From: Chamaecyparis obtusa
Taxonomy: Eukaryota; Streptophyta; Pinopsida; Cupressales; Cupressaceae
Assembly: GCA_027943335.1 (NCBI GenBank)
Contig: BSBK01000879.1
Location: 124,001 to 188,000 of the forward strand
Reading direction: 5' to 3'
Length of the DNA stretch: 64,000 bases
A program made the position numbers and the translations under genes. Positions 34,465-46,472 of the stretch are shown here, one piece after another. Within the stretch, counting starts at the first letter, position 1. Each line of letters begins with the position of its first letter. The notes beneath the pieces were generated by a model. The model saw nothing but the letters and a program-made list of their open reading frames with translations. It was not told where the DNA came from and ran no database searches.

Positions 34465-37400
34465 CTATTCCTCCTCTTCCTCTATAAGTTGGACAACTGG
34501 CCTCTTTTTCTTCTTTACTGTTAGCTTCTCCCAAGCCGCTACTTCATCATCAGCTGGCCAGTTGTAAGTCTGCAATTCTTGTAACAAGCTGACTTGCTTG
34601 TCCCACATGGAGTCAGTTACATTCTTGGCTTCGCCACAAATCGTATGCAATCATTTTCAATTTTAAATAAACTATCAATGATGTTATTACACCTTTCAAA
34701 ATCCAGAGTATTGTCATTATTAAGGAAAACATCTTGTGTAATCACCAACTGATCCAATGACAGCTTCCATTCTTCCAACTTGATCAGGTTTCCATTGTCA
34801 TCATATACCGCAGGTAAATACTTGCTATAATGTTTATCAAACATTAACAACTTAACCCTCACCTGGTTAGACTTGCCTTTAAAAAACTTTGAAACAGCAT
34901 TGATTAAGCCAATCTTCTCAAAAACTTCTGTAACTACTCCAGGGATCTTAGGCTTATGCTCTTGTAAGCTATCAAGTTTATCAAACAACAAATTTCTTCC
35001 AGACCAAACACTATGAAGTGGCTCCAAAGCAGCCAATGATTTATTTATCTTTCTGTTTGTCTGGTGTAATTGGCTGACTGACTGATAAAATGTATCCATT
35101 TTCTCTATTATTTTATCTCGCCTATATTGTATAATCTTTGACATGGTGTCCAAAGATGCCTCTATCCTTACCTTATCTAAATCTTCATTAGGTCCCTCAA
35201 GTACTTCTTCATCAATTTGAATTGGGACCTCAATCTGCACAGGGGGAACAACAACCACCTTCGAAGCTTCCTCCAGCTTAACTTTGATTTCTGCCAATTC
35301 ATCTTCCAGCTACTTGATCTTCATCATCTTTAAATCTCTATCCTTGGCAACTAGGTTTGCACTTTCAAACAACTTTGAGTACCTTTCAGATAATTGAACT
35401 ATTTTTGCCTCATTCAGGTTAGCCCAATGAGTCACTGCCTTAGAAACTTCAAGGTCAGTTGTATTCTGCACAATCCAAATAATCTGATTCCCTTCCATTT
35501 TATCTTCTATACTCAAAAGGGATGGCTTTTGAGTCCTAGGGGCCATGGACCACATTGCAACAGCTTGAGATTTAGGGTCATAACCACTTTCTCTTATCAT
35601 ATCACCAATGTGAACCTCATATGACAGGCTGCCCGGTGGTTGCTTTCTTATTTGATCTATGATGAAAGCAGAGGTCAGATCCCATCCTGGAGTCAATAGC
35701 ATTCCACTTGACTTGACCAATTGTCTAGCCTTATCTGCAGTTATAGGATCAAGGCTAGGATCATAGGAATTTAATGCTCTCAAAGTCTCTTCACTTGGCT
35801 CCATACCTTCAGGCAGAAGTTTCCTCACTTCTTGCTGCTTATTCCAAACAAGGAAACTCTTGAATTCATCAGTTTTAATAAACTGGTCATCACTCAAAAA
35901 TTCCTCCTGGTAGACCTCTTTGATATCCCTTTCTGACCACAAGGACTGTTCCTTATCTGCTTCATCAGAGGCCACCTTCTTTCCTTCTCTTATTGCCTTT
36001 CTCAATTGGTGATGGTAAACCCTGTCACCTGGCACTAGAGCAGATGCTCTATCAATTGTTCTCCTCTGTTTTTCCTGCCTTGAAGGCTCTTCCATCTCAA
36101 TCCTCTGTCTCTTCAAGGGTGGCTCTGGAGTATCCCCTGTTGCTGGTTGGTCTTCAAAAGGCCTAACACCTTGTACATCTTCCAGTTGTGGCGGGCTGTC
36201 CCCTTCCTATGATTCATCAGAAAACTCCTCTTGATCAGAAGATGAATACTCTTTTGTTTTCTTTGGTTGACTCTGGTCAATCAACCTTTCCAACTAATTT
36301 GATAGAGTGTCATGCATCTCTATCATCCTGTCAATTCTTTTTAAATATGGAAGGTCAGGGAAGAAACCCTCAAAACGAAGCTGGGCTGCCTTTACTTGTT
36401 TTGACAAGTCTATTAAATCAAAGTACCTATTCCATCTTCTCTTGACCTCATCATCATCAATGATATTTCTGACTACATCTTCCTTGTCCAAACCTTCATG
36501 TTCTCTGTTCACACCAATGTTTGGGATGTACAGCATCCTAGCAATTTTGATAAAGCCCTTAGGATCTACATGCCGACAAGCACCAGTAGCCATTTTGAAC
36601 TGATTTAACCATGCAGTAATCTAAGGAAAGGCCCTCTTTCCTACCAGGAAGTCACCTATCTTGAATTTCCTAGGTGTGAATGTACCCTTCCTGTGAGGGG
36701 CTAGAATTTCCCTATCTATCCACATTAACTGCCACACAAATTCCAAACAAGCAACCCTTGGAGGCACAAACTTTGGTAACAGATGTGGGGGCTGGGGGCA
36801 ACCGTAGACTCTCAAAATTGTAGCATTCTCCCCTAAGTAAAAATCACCCCAATTGTGATCTCCCTCCCAATTGTTTACAAACTGCACTGGTCGTAGGAGC
36901 CTGAGGACCCTTGGGGATATCCTTGTAGTGTTGATCCCTAACATCCTTACGAGAGGATACACAATGAAATTCTGAAAGAGACAAAAATTCCCCTCATTGG
37001 AAGTAGAGTTCCACATCCTCACCCATAATTGCACTAGATTATACTGGCCTTCAAAGTTGAACCTTGGCTTTAGCATGTTCGAATCAAAACTACTAATATT
37101 GAAGAACAAAATTAAGTGCATTAGCAAAGAATAATGCATGAACTTAATTGGGCTCTTACTGTCCTTGATAGAAATCAGACCCTCATGCATTCTATCAATG
37201 ATGTACTAGATATAATCATAGTCAGTGTTGACCAGAGAATTCTGGATGTCCAGGATAATCATCAAAAGGTCAGCTGGTAAAAACTCTACATCTCCATCAA
37301 TTCCCAAAACCCTACACAACCCATAACAAGTTTGTTTCATGTAATGCTGAAGGGACTTAAATTGGTAAGGGGCATTCATGTGAGCAGGGAGGGGAGCTAT

Positions 37401-37943
37401 ATACTTATCTTGTTTCAGGATATGCTTCGTTATTTGGTCCTTCACTATCCCTATATTCTTCTTATACCTCTCCTTTTCTTTGCTCAAATCAATTTCAGTA
37501 GATGTGGATGTATAAACATTAAAAGCCTTCATGAACGAACCCCTATCAAGAGTAACCAAAGCTGACTGATCCTCTTTCCTAATAGTCTTAGAAATAGGGT
37601 CATAGCGCCTAGCTAGAGCAACAATTAAATCCGCATCCAGGAATACTTCAGGCACTACTAATTTCCCTAACCCCAAAGCCCAACCATTACATATAGGGAT
37701 ATGACTATCTCTATTTTTATAAAAGAAATTGAAGAGAGTATAACCTGTGGTGTTTGGTGTGATAGGATCTCTGCAAAACCCTAGAACATCTTCAAAAACA
37801 TCATCAGGAGCTCTTTTGTTTTGATTGGAACCAGGTAGCAACTTCAAAAACTCATCTGAATAATTAGGCTTGCCTTTATCTTCACCACTTTTAGCCTTTG
37901 CTTCACTGCTGGAAGATGCTGCGCTTCTCTCAGGTTGACTCAT
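34465..37943 (-). pseudogene. Gene A: large unrecognised protein, TAG-broken
   Basis: Starts at ATG 37943 (MSQPERSAASSSSEAKAK). One frame runs 1,109 codons to 34617 with five internal stops, all TAG (37206, 36621, 36294, 36207, 35310; low coordinates). One frameshift near 34640 leads into a last stretch ending in VVQLIEEEEE. Visible regions, homologous along their length to gene B: LGKLVVPEVFLDADLIVALARRYDP-like block, CYGLCRVLG, MHEGLISIKDSK, NWGDFYLGENATILRVYG (36856), KRQRIEMEEP-type basic patch, LVKSSGMLLTPGWDLTSAFI, SQAVAMWSMA, and a C-terminal helical region. I recognise no catalytic motif. Its layout recalls extra ORFs of plant retroelements, but the family is unknown to me. Confidence 0.65.
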
Positions 37944-38389
37944 CTTGGCTTCAGAATTATCTTCAATCTCTGCAAAATGGATTCACTTGGCCTTTGAAAA
38001 TCGCTTCAGAATGACACAATTCTCTTCGAATGATTTTGGACATAGGAAACAATGAGCTTAACTTATTTATCAATGCAGACAAGTTTGTACAACTACCACA
38101 ATCGTTGTAAATCTCCTTAACTGCTCCGGCATTCAATTTCGCATGTCACCAGTTTTAAAATGGAGCTAGCCGATGTACAGATGTTGACAGATAGATTTAA
38201 AAAACTTGAAAATAAGGTGAAGAGGCAAATGATTAAGATCCTGTACTTTAAACCTATTTACGTCATACAATCTTCCTTTGAAACTGATTGGATGGCTCAT
38301 TAGTTCACTTTCCAGCTTGATATTGTACTTTATCCATGCAGGCAACGGTCCCTTTTCCCTTTTTTTATTACGTTTTCCAACTGGGCCCA

Positions 38390-39420
38390 TTTAGCGAATC
38401 CGCAACTGAAAGCTTCTCATGATCGCTGAATGCAATGTTAATCCTAGCATATATTCAGAGAACTAGCGACCAAAGCCTTTGCAGGTTCACGAAATGCAAC
38501 CCTTAACTCATGATACTTTTCACGAATTAGCGAACACAGCAACATCCTTCGAGCACTTAACTGCAGTTATTATTCAGCGAACCAGCGAACAAAGCCATCT
38601 CGCATTCTCTTAATGTTGCGGCTAACTGTTAAATCTTTTGGAGATTCAGCGAACAAAGGGTTCGCACATTCACTAAATGGATCACCTAACCACTAAAAAA
38701 AAACTCGGAGAACTGGCGAAGCCTTCAATTTCTGAATCGCTGAATCTTTCTTAAACATCACCTTTAACTCTGAGATTCTGAATGAACCGTTGATCTTGTT
38801 GATGATCTACGGCCGTCGCCAGTTTGCTGAAACATTTGATCATTGGTCATTTGATTACGAGATTCAGCGAACAAAGGGTTCGTTGAATCGCCAGATTATA
38901 TTAAACATTGAATATCTCAATCCGCGATTAAGCGACTGAAAACTCAAAAACTTAGCCAATCCCTTTATTCGCGCATTCGCCAAATGAAACATGTAGGACC
39001 CAACAATACTTGAGACTAAACCACTACCGTCGATCCTGACAATGATCTACAGTATTCGCCAAGTCGCTCAGTTATTTTCCCTTTAACCGCTAGATTCAGA
39101 GAATGAGCGATAACCGTTGTCGCCAAGTCGTTGAAACATTTGCAAAGAACCGCCAAGGAATACGCGAATTGGAGATAATGCATTCGTTGAATCGCCAGAT
39201 GTTTTCTAATAACCGCCGGATACTTGGAGACTACGCGAACAAAGATGACACTTAACATTTTTAACACATTCTCCAGTTCGCTGAATAACTGAGGTGTTAA
39301 CCGGGATACTTAGAGACCACGCGACTAAACTGACGCTTAACATAGAATTGACTTGTTCGCTGAATCGCCGAATAATACATGAGACACGCTATGACCTTTT
39401 CCGATTCAGCGAACATAGAA
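38390..39420. repeat. TTCAGCGAA / TTCGCTGAA word array 5' of gene A
   Basis: At least 15 variants of the words TTCAGCGAAC, TTCGCTGAATCGCC and CGCCAAGTCG in both orientations over about 1 kb, starting some 450 bp upstream of the gene A ATG. The longest shared piece is ATTCAGCGAACAAAGGGTTC (38645, 38864). The spacing is irregular, so this is not a satellite. Confidence 0.6.
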
Positions 39421-39620
39421 TTTTAGCACGTGCACAATTTAATCCACTCAAGTGACTTAAAAAAGGAACAATAAAAGAAAAATAAGAGGCCAAACATGAG
39501 GATTTTTGCATAAATTCAGCATTATTCAAAGACAGGACCTAGAGTAAAGATTTTTGAAGTGGATTATGACAAATTTTGAAGAACTCCCAACACCTGGACC
39601 TAGGAAACTTTACAGACCAG

Positions 39621-42600
39621 AGGATTAACCCACCAATTGGACAAAACCTCAGAAAATTAAGAATATTCCCAACACCAAGGAAGGGGAGTCTCAGAGAGAT
39701 TGGTGGAATCATGCTATTTTAAGGTGTGTTGAATTCCTATGGGCTTTTGGGAGGAGGTTGGCATGGCAACGAAAATGTAAAGAAAAATCTCTAAAAGGGA
39801 AACTCGAACATGAGAGGAAACTTCTGAATAGAAGGCCCAATGACATTAATTTACAGGCCTCTATTGCAGCTTTAGAGGCTCAAGTTCATAAAATGGACAA
39901 TTATAGGGGACAAGGCGCTCAAATAAGAGCTAGATTACATTGGGCAAAGGAAGGGAATAGAGGGTCTAAATATTTCTTGAAGTTCCTCAATTATAAGCAT
40001 AGAAGGGAATTCATTGGTGCTATCCGTGATGATTATGGGACTCTTCTTTTAGCACCTGAAGAGATAAAAAAATTATTTCAAACTTATTATGAGAACTTAT
40101 TCAAAGAGGATGATCAATGGCATGATGTCCAACCCATCCTAGAAGACATAGTCAAGGATCATATTCCCAGAAAAGTAGACAAGGATTATAGCCATTTTCT
40201 GGATCGTAACCTTTCTATTGAAGAGTTGGAACATGTTGTTTTTTCTATGGAAACCAATAAAAGTCCAGGTGTTGATGGGCTTCCAGTAGAATTTTATCAA
40301 ACTATGTGGGAACATATCAAAGAAGACTTTTATCTTCTTTACTTAGAGGCTATGGAGACTGGCTCGTTAGGATCTGATATCAATAAGGGAATTATTAAGC
40401 TCATTCCTAAAGGAAAGAATGAAGACTATATCCGGGTGGCAGCCCATTACTTTACTTAATACCTCTTATAAAATTATTGCTAAAGCTTTGGCTGCCAGGA
40501 TTAAACCGGTAGCTCAAAACATTGTAAGACCTGAACAAATTGGGTTTCTCGCTGGTAGATTTATTTTGGATAATCTTATCCTTGCATGGGAGATAATAGA
40601 ATGGGCTCAGCAATCAGGCCAAAATGCTATCCTTGTAAAGTTGGATTTTGATAAAGCATATGATAGAATGCATTGGAGGTTTATTCTTAAAATGCTGCAA
40701 TGGCTGGGTTTTGGCCCTCGGATGTGCAAACACGTTGAAATGCTTTTTGCTGATGCCAATGCTCAATTGATCATAAACAGGGAACTACTCCATCCTTTCC
40801 CTTTGCAGCGCTCTATTCGACAAGGCTGCCCATTATCTCCTTTCCTCTATGTTCTTACAGTTGATGCTCTAGGATATTTGTTGCACAAGTATAATCAGTT
40901 GACGTTAATCAAGGGTATATCTATCCCCTCTAATTCTATTGTGTTAAACTCACACTTTGCTGATGACAGCCTACTTTTCCTTCAAAATTCTGAAGATGAA
41001 ATTGTCAACACTCTAGATGCTCTCAATCTCTATTGTTCAGTCTCTGGATCCAAGTTAGCTCTTCATAAAACATAATTTCTCATGACCCATAGTGATATGA
41101 CTCCTCCTTGGATTCCTAAAGAATGGAAACAAATTAAACATGGCCAAATTTCTCGCTATTTGGGCATCCCCTTTGGATTGGGAATTTCTTTATCTGATAT
41201 GTGGAAATGGTTTTTGGATAAATTCAAACGTAAGCTGTACTCTTGGGAAAAAAAATATTTATCTCTGGCTGGTAAGATTCAAGTCGTTAATCGTATCTTG
41301 TTGGCGTCCCATGTCTATTATTCTTCATGCTAGCTACCCTCTAAAAAAGGCCATAATGATCTTGTTTCCATTGTTCATCACTTCCTTTGGTCGAATTGGA
41401 GCAGCAATGCTGGTTTTAAATACACTTCTTTGCTGCATTGTATCCAACCCAATTCCAAAGGGGGCTTGGGTTTATTGGACCCCCGAACTCAAGGGATTTG
41501 CCTAGCTGCTAAGTGGATAATTAGAACATTCAATGGAGATGAGCCTTGGAAAGAGTTGGTCCGGTTCCGTATCAGCCATGCCTCTGCTAATAAAAGATGG
41601 AAATCAATCAAATGGGTGGATAAAATTATGATGGCTCCTTTCTTTCAGATCAAAGCTTCCTTCCCCTTGCAGTCTATTTGGAAAGCCTGGCAACTTGTTT
41701 GCAAGTTTTTGGATTGGAGAGGTCTCTCTTTACAACATGGCTTCATCTTTGGTAAGTCCTCCATTTGGTGGAACAAATTGATTCAGTATCATGGTCAACC
41801 TCTTGCGGTTTCATTCTATAAACATGCTCACTACCTTTTCAAGAAGGGAGTCTACCAATTCAAGGACTTGTGGGACTTTAATTCTGCTGATTGGACTCAA
41901 TGGGAAATTATTAGAAGCACCTTTGGTTTGGATATCCGATTCAAGGAGTTTATTGTCTTTGTTAGATGCTTGGTCCCTTTTGAGCTTGCAATGAAAATCT
42001 GCACTCCTTTAGAATGTGATTTTTCCAAGGATTGGAGCTGGCTGTTGACGCATCAATTTTTTCATTTTCCTCTTAAAAGCATCTATCTTAAACTCTTGCC
42101 TCCAATGCCTTTGAATCCAAGGTTGAACAGAAAATGGGATTGTAAATTTAAAGAGAAAACTTGGAAAAATTTGTGTTCACAAATATGGTCTTCTAAAGTT
42201 GAGGCTAATGCCCAAATTCTTGCCTGGAAAGTCTTGCATTTCAAGCTGCCAATCGGTAATAGGTTGCAACGTTTGAGGATCACACCCAATAAATGTCCAT
42301 TCTATCTTCAGGATGAAAATCTAAAACACATTTTTTGGAATTGCATATTAGTTAAGAAGAAGTAGAATGCTGTTTTTAGCTGTCTTCCAACGATTTTTGA
42401 ACGTTCTTTAAGCTGGAAAGAGGCAGTTTTGGGGCTGAATATGAAGAACAACATTGTGGGTGATTCTATGCGGCAAATCATTTTATTTAACATCTGGAAA
42501 AGTAGATGCAAGGCCATGTTTTCTAGCCAGCAGTTTAACCAGGGAGACAAAATGCTAAGGTTTTACTCCGAAATCATTTTTCAGACTATTTTTTTGTGCA

Positions 42601-42737
42601 GCCAACTACAGGGAGGTCTTAAAGCTTAGCCAAAGGCTAGCAATCAGCTTGATAGAATTAAGTATCAATTGTTGCAACTATTTGACAAAGATGCTTTTTG
42701 TTCCAGAACCCTTCAGCATATGTTGAGATTTTACATG
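39621..42737 (+). pseudogene. LINE ORF2 reverse transcriptase and zinc finger
   Basis: Resumes ORF2 with RDWWNHAILRCVEFLWAF. RT blocks in order: NKSPGVDGLP (40258), GIIKLIPKG, ITLLNTSYKIIAKALAARI, EQIGFLAGRFI, KLDFDKAYDRMHW (first catalytic Asp), RQGCPLSPFL, HFADDSLLFL (catalytic DD). Then GGLGLLDPRTQ and a zf-RVT (KCPFYLQDENLKHIFWNC, second Cys replaced by Tyr). Breaks: a 1-base frameshift near 40435, TAA 41073, TAG 41331 and TAG 42363; the last two replace probable Trp codons. The frame ends near 42737 at RFYM. Confidence 0.88.
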
Positions 42738-42873
42738 TAACTCTTTGTTGTATTTTTGTTCTTAGGCGGAACTAGTTTCTGTATAGTTTTTGTGACATTA
42801 TCTTATTTTGGCAACTTCTGGTTGCCCCTTTTTTTGTAATTCTTTAATCTTTCACTTTATTCAATATAAAAAA
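42738..42873 (+). other. LINE 3' untranslated tail
   Basis: T-rich sequence (TTGTATTTTTGTTCTTAGG, TTTGTAATTC) ending in AATATAAAAAAT before the right target duplication. Confidence 0.6.
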
Positions 42874-42910
42874 TAAAATGAAATTGTCATTGAAAACTTG
42901 ACTCTACGAA
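42874..42910 (+). repeat. 37-bp target duplication, right
   Basis: Identical over 37 bp to 30873-30909. Marks the right edge of the LINE. Confidence 0.85.
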
Positions 42911-45458
42911 TCTTCCCACACAAATATATCAGTGAAATCGAGCCTAATTAGTTGTGTGTATAAGCAGTAATTGGTACTGATTGTCAGTATTGGTTGACTA
43001 TGACTCAATCCAAGTCTTTTGTTCTGTTTGACTTGATAGGCACAACAAAGTAGATTTGAAATAAGCAGAGATATCCAAAATGGACTAGTCATGCATCCAC
43101 CGTGCTTTAAATAGCCTAGTCATGCATGTGATCATGTCGTCGGTGTCGGAAAGTGCTTGTATGCTGTCCCCATCCTGAATTTCTACTCAACAGTCAAAAT
43201 TGATTGAAACTTTGTGTCATAATAGTTCACGATTTAGACGTTGCCCGTGTTGAAACATAACTCTCATCATAAATACTCAACAATCAAAATTGATTGAAAC
43301 ATAACTCTCATCATAAATACTCAACAATCAAAATTGATTGAAACATAACTCTCATCATAAATCCATGTAGGTTGTCATCGTATAATAAAATGTGACTGTC
43401 ATCATAAATAAGTTTCTGAGAACGAAGGAAGCAGACATGAAAAAACCAAGCATCCATCGTGCTTTAAATTGCTCTCCTAGACCTTTCCATGCATTTAATC
43501 CTCTCAGTGGGGCCGGTAATTAGTATGTTGTCCACAATGAATTTCGGGGGTTTGATCGTAACATTGCATCACTCCAGTACAGCGTGTTTGAGAGGTTATC
43601 ATTGTTACCTACTACACATTGGCATTCTAGTCATTAGGAAGCAGGCTCGAAAGAAACACGCACCTTCGCTTTCATTTCCGGCCATGCAATCATCCAATTT
43701 GGATGTAATACAATTGTTCATTTTGGAAGAATGCAGGCATCATTGATTTTTTTTTTTTAATAATTTTTTTTAGATTGTTCATTTTGGAAGAATAAAGGCA
43801 TCATTGATTTTCATTTTTTTAGATTTTTTTATTTACTATTATTAAGTTATATTAGTAAAATAGTAACTATAATATATTAATAGTTATTTACATAGTCGAA
43901 CTTTTTATTCTTCACTTTAAATTGAAGAAAATACCTTTTTAAATAATTAGAAAGTAAACACTATAAATTTTAATTATTTATTTTCTTTCTTATCTATTAA
44001 GAAATAGAAACAATAAAAAATGGCAATTGAATATTCTTATTGTTCTACATTGACAATTTCCATATTTAGATTTAATTGTGTAGATTTTTTCTTTCATAAT
44101 CTTACATCAAAGTAACTAAAAAAATTAAATTTAAATAATTGAATGAAATGTATCTCTTGTTCTAAAAAACAACCAATCATGTAATGCCCCATCAATTGCA
44201 CAAGTATGGGTGTCCCTTTTGTACGACCATTGGTTTCACTTTTTGGGGGGTTGTTTTGGACATCTTGACAAAGAGCATGTTGATGTGGCATCATATTTGA
44301 TGATGTGGTCCTGAAACCTTGGTCATTACAAAGGGACATGCCAAGTAAGTTGATATAGAATATTGGGAGTGATTTGAGATTTCCATGTACGATTTTGAGA
44401 AGTACTAATTTAGGGTCCTTAACTACTAGGTCCTCTCTCCTAAGTGATTTCAAATTATGCATGTAAGGTTTGCATTTAGAATCACTCAAATATTTAGATA
44501 AGAAAATAAAAAAACTTGAAACAGAGCAGGAAGACAACAATATGCATTGTAAAAAATTGGAGGTCTATTAAATCCTCTAAAACCATCTCCAATGGGTAAT
44601 CCCCTCAATATGTATTTTGATTCAAGATTTGTAGATTTAGAAGAGAATCCATTCATTGGTAAGATTTGTACATCTCTTCTTGTTGCCTCCACTCTAAGAG
44701 ATGTTACAATCAACAAACTTAGCTAATTAGGAGTTTCCTTTGGGCCAAATGGGGTAATAAAAAAGGCCTTCCAACATCCTCATGGAATCAATGCATCCAA
44801 TCAAAAGATAATTGGTGGTTTGGGAATTATTGACCCATATACCCAAGCCACATATCTTACTACAAATAGGATTGTTGGGGCTTTAGATGGAGAGGCTCCT
44901 TGAAAGTTCTTAGTTCAACATCACGTTAATTTGAGAGATAAACTACTTCTTGCCCCCTTTTTCAAAACCCATGTGGATTTTCCCCTTTAATTCTATTTCT
45001 AGTTTTCTGGGAAAATACCTTCTAATAGGTTGTACTGGTCTGATCAATCCTCGAGTCATGACATGAGATTTGGTACTTCTTCCATTTGGTAGAACGGCTT
45101 AGACCAACAACATAGAAAACCTCTAGGGGTATTTAAAAACCTCAAGGAAAAACATTTGTTCCAAAAAGGAATTCAAAATTTTAATGATGTGGGATTCCAC
45201 CAATTTTAATTGGATACCATGGCACCAACTCAAAGTCCAATTCAAGTTATTCTCTTTTGATAAATATTTTCTTTCAGAAGTTCAACAACTGGTGACCATT
45301 TAATAGTTCTTTTTTTTCTTTTTGTCCACTCCTTGCCATGAGCACCTCCTAAAGGATTGAAAATAGCCTAACATGCGAAGTATCCAATCTTTTCCTTTTA
45401 AAATTATTTATTGACAACTCCTTCCAAATATCTCCTTGGTGTGTGCTCAAAAGATGTC
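42911..45458 (+). repeat. Repeat R, copy 2, right half
   Basis: Continues copy 2 after the LINE: matches copy 1 from about 22617 on and the partial copies at 26515 and 50753. Old LINE remnant (GGLGIIDPYTQ-type) at 44735-45450. The copy stops at AAAAGATGTCAC, where Tat-2 begins. Confidence 0.75.
43251..43361 (+). repeat. 44-bp minisatellite in R copy 2
   Basis: Unit beginning TACTCAACAATC and containing CAAAATTGATTG repeats perfectly at 43274-43317 and 43318-43361, with a partial unit before it. Copy 4 (50885) has only one unit, so the array grew locally. Confidence 0.75.
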
Positions 45459-46472
45459 ACACTTCTATGAGTCCTTCAATCCAAGATCACTCAAGAATGA
45501 GGTCTTGAATATCGACTCATAGCTCTCTATCCACGGAGTGCATGGGTTTGTATTAGAGGCCCTCAGACTCAGACCTAGTTCAATCCTTATGCAAGTACAC
45601 CATGAAACAAGAGATTCAAAGAGCGATAGCAAGAATGCTAGCCTCCATGATCATCAAGTTATGTATGCTAATGAAAATGGAAACTATCTTAAATGATAAC
45701 AATGCAAGAAAGTAAGCTAAAACTATAAAAATAAAGTGCTTATGCAAGATCTAACCTATGAAATGGAAACATTAAGCTAAGTTATTATGTAAATGCAACA
45801 TTAAGCTAAATGGGTTGCTATGAAAGCATGAGAGAAGAAGACAAGAAGAGAGAAGTTTTAACATTCAAGCTCAAGGGCTCAAGCTCTTCTCCAAAGTTGC
45901 TCTTCAATGCTGCAAAATAACAATAGCATGAAATCTATTGTGTTGAATGAGAAGGAGAGGGCTCCTTATATAAGAAAAGATGAAGGTTTTTGCATTCTCA
46001 AGAGCAATGTGGGATAAATCCCTCAAGAAGTAAAAATGGAGGGAAAACAAGAAGAGAGGGAAAATAATTTATTTGTTTATTTTTATTTTGACTTATTTCC
46101 CTCATCACAAAGAGAGATTTAAGGGGGGTTTTATTTATTAAATGAGGGATTCTCTTTTAATTTAAACAAGATGAGACCTATTTAATTAAAAGAGAGAATA
46201 TTGATTAAATAAGATAAAATTATTTAATCAAAGGAGATTTTCCTTTAATTAAATGAAATTATTTTATTTAATAGATATTTTCTTTTATTAAATAAGCTTA
46301 TTTTATTTATTTAAGAGAGAATGCTTCTTTTAATTAAATAAATTTGAATTAATTGTGATTTGATCAAAGAAATCGATTTGAATGAAAATGTTTGCAAAAC
46401 ATTGATTCAGGGATTTGATAATATTGAAGAATGGGGGCCTAACGTCTAGGAGACCATTTTAGGGTGCATACA
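45459..46472 (-). repeat. LTR of Tat-2
   Basis: Minus strand: starts TGTATGCACCC at 46472 and ends CATAGAAGT at 45459, about 1,014 bp. It shares both ends and a TATA box (TATATAAGG, 45964-45972) with the Tat-1 LTRs. The junction at 45458/45459 defines the LTR end better than Tat-1 does. Confidence 0.75.
45964..45972 (-). promoter_or_regulatory. Tat-2 LTR TATA box
   Basis: TATATAAGGAGCC on the minus strand, about 500 bp into the LTR, comparable to Tat-1. Confidence 0.5.

Larger units (their letters stand above)
33305..39620 (-). mobile_element. 6.3-kb insertion carrying gene A; class unknown
   Basis: Foreign block between the endonuclease and RT parts of LINE ORF2. The right edge is uncertain (39540-39650). 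It holds one antisense gene (34465-37943), 1.1 kb of unassigned sequence beyond its 3' end (33305-34460) and 1.65 kb on its 5' side with a word array. I found no LTRs, terminal inverted repeats, target duplication or polymerase, so the mode of transfer is not known. Confidence 0.55.
30910..42873 (+). mobile_element. L1-type LINE, split by a 6.3-kb insertion
   Basis: GC-rich 5' leader (30910-31070), ORF1, ORF2 (endonuclease, RT, zinc finger), then a short 3' tail ending in AATATAAAAAAT. A perfect 37-bp direct repeat flanks it, as expected for target-primed insertion, although 37 bp is long. ORF2 is interrupted by foreign DNA between about 33305 and 39600. Removing that block leaves about 5.7 kb, a normal length for a plant L1. 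Confidence 0.9.
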
